From the NCBI GenBank assembly GCA_013397435.1, contig VZRG01000357.1, positions 62,001-126,000 of the forward strand: DNA of 64,000 bases, given 5' to 3'. Of this stretch, positions 63,330-64,000 are shown piece after piece. The position numbers and the translations under genes were made by a program. Below the pieces are notes generated by a model that was not told the DNA's origin, did not search any database, and saw only the letters and a list, made by a program, of their open reading frames with translations. Within the stretch, counting starts at the first letter, position 1; every line of letters begins with the position of its first letter. The DNA is from Erythrocercus mccallii. Taxonomy: Eukaryota > Chordata > Aves > Passeriformes > Dicruridae.

Positions 63330-63616
63330 TGTTAGTGGCTGATTCCTTCTCTGGTGACAATCAACTCCTCTCAAGGACAGTGAGAAGTAAACAAGCCTTC
63401 TATCTTTCATAAACACTTCTGGGTTTCTCATAATAATTCTCTCACAGATGTTGTTTCTTTTATTTAACCAATGAAGAGAAGCGTTGTCTTTATGGAACCA
63501 ATCATGTGGTTCTTTAGTGCAGCATGTTATAAAAGAGTCTGTAAAATTAATAAAATAGCCTTTTGATCTTTTTTCTATCTGGAATCAAGCTCTTCTTCTC
63601 GTGTCCAACTGCGACA
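63330..63616 (+). mobile_element. Probable solo LTR, ERVK-like, about 290 bp
   Basis: TGTTAGTGGCTGATTCC opens the element and CAACTGCGACA closes it. In between are TTTAACCAATGAAGAG, GGAACCAATCATGTGG, a TATA box in GTTATAAAAGAGTCTGTAAA and a poly(A) signal in TTAATAAAATAGCCTTTTGA. This layout matches short avian ERVK LTRs. The flanks TCAGCC and TCTTGC do not form a clear target duplication, so the left edge is less certain than the right. Confidence 0.65.
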
Positions 63617-64000
63617 TCTTGCTAAGCCAAATTCCTGGCATGTGCAATACAGGAACACATCCAGTTACTATTTTCTCCAATATTATCCAGACTCTTGACA
63701 AGGTAATCCATCAGGAGAGTGGGAACAGATAATTTTTTGGGAGGCCACCGCATTCCTGTGTTTGGTTTCCTTTCTGGTTAAACCCACTTAAATGGGACTT
63801 GATGGTCCCATTGTATTGCTGCCTGTAATTTGAATTTCCATCTTTAATCGCATTGTGCACAACTAACTCCTGCATAAAAAGCTTCAACAATAGCAATATA
63901 CTGTCAAATGCACATAATTGCTTCTACAAAAGGAAGAGAAAGGAACACAAGGAACATAAACCTCAGCCACTGTGTACTGCAGTTTGAAATGGATTGTGCC
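63617..64000. other. Intergenic, nothing recognised
   Basis: Unique AT-leaning sequence to the end of the window. Confidence 0.5.

Noticed and set aside
10541..64000. Search for PAXIP1, INSIG1, EN2, CNPY1 or SHH exons
   Set aside because: None recognised by eye in any frame. Small exons could still be missed without alignment tools.
1..64000. tRNA, rRNA or other structured RNA genes
   Set aside because: No A/B box pairs, cloverleaf or conserved rRNA segments were seen. A covariance-model search would be needed to exclude small ones.

Overview
The window looks like avian nuclear DNA, most likely from a songbird. The evidence is the many CR1 LINE fragments, some ending in copies of the ATTCTATG octamer tail, and several solo LTRs of bird-type endogenous retroviruses (ERVL-like, ERVK-like and a 4-bp-duplication class). 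There are no bacterial-style operons, and coding density is very low. The species assignment is inference from repeat types.

One protein-coding gene can be supported: a two-exon serotonin receptor of the 5-HT5 family, best matched to HTR5A. Exon 1 is 7991-8728 and exon 2 is 9669-10001, both on the + strand, separated by a 940-bp intron. The joined product is 356 residues with all seven helices and the class A hallmark residues. Its promoter side is a CpG-rich block broken by a 429-base run of N (7497-7925). A canonical AATAAA lies about 520 bases after the stop codon.

Layout: 1-180 is an 18-unit, 10-bp minisatellite built on AACCGGTC/AACCGGTT. A solo ERVL-type LTR with a perfect 5-bp duplication follows (2146-2673). 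A nested pair of CR1 elements with an AT/CA microsatellite lies at 4220-5608. The HTR5A locus spans about 7160-10530. From 10.5 to 64 kb the sequence is gene-poor. It holds an orphan CpG island (17620-18060), scattered CR1 fragments on both strands, and two related solo LTRs (27678-28147 and 60715-61169) that share an octamer-plus-TATA promoter arrangement. The first of these sits inside a CR1. There is also an ERVL-like LTR with an internal duplication (54930-55689), a probable ERVK-like LTR (63330-63616) and older CR1-like remnants.

In mammals HTR5A lies between PAXIP1 and INSIG1, with EN2 and SHH further along. No exon of those neighbours was recognised, so the right-hand 54 kb reads as intergenic DNA that may hold regulatory elements or noncoding transcripts. 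I found no convincing new multi-gene system. The best leads are the minisatellite, the orphan CpG island and the LTR promoter pair.
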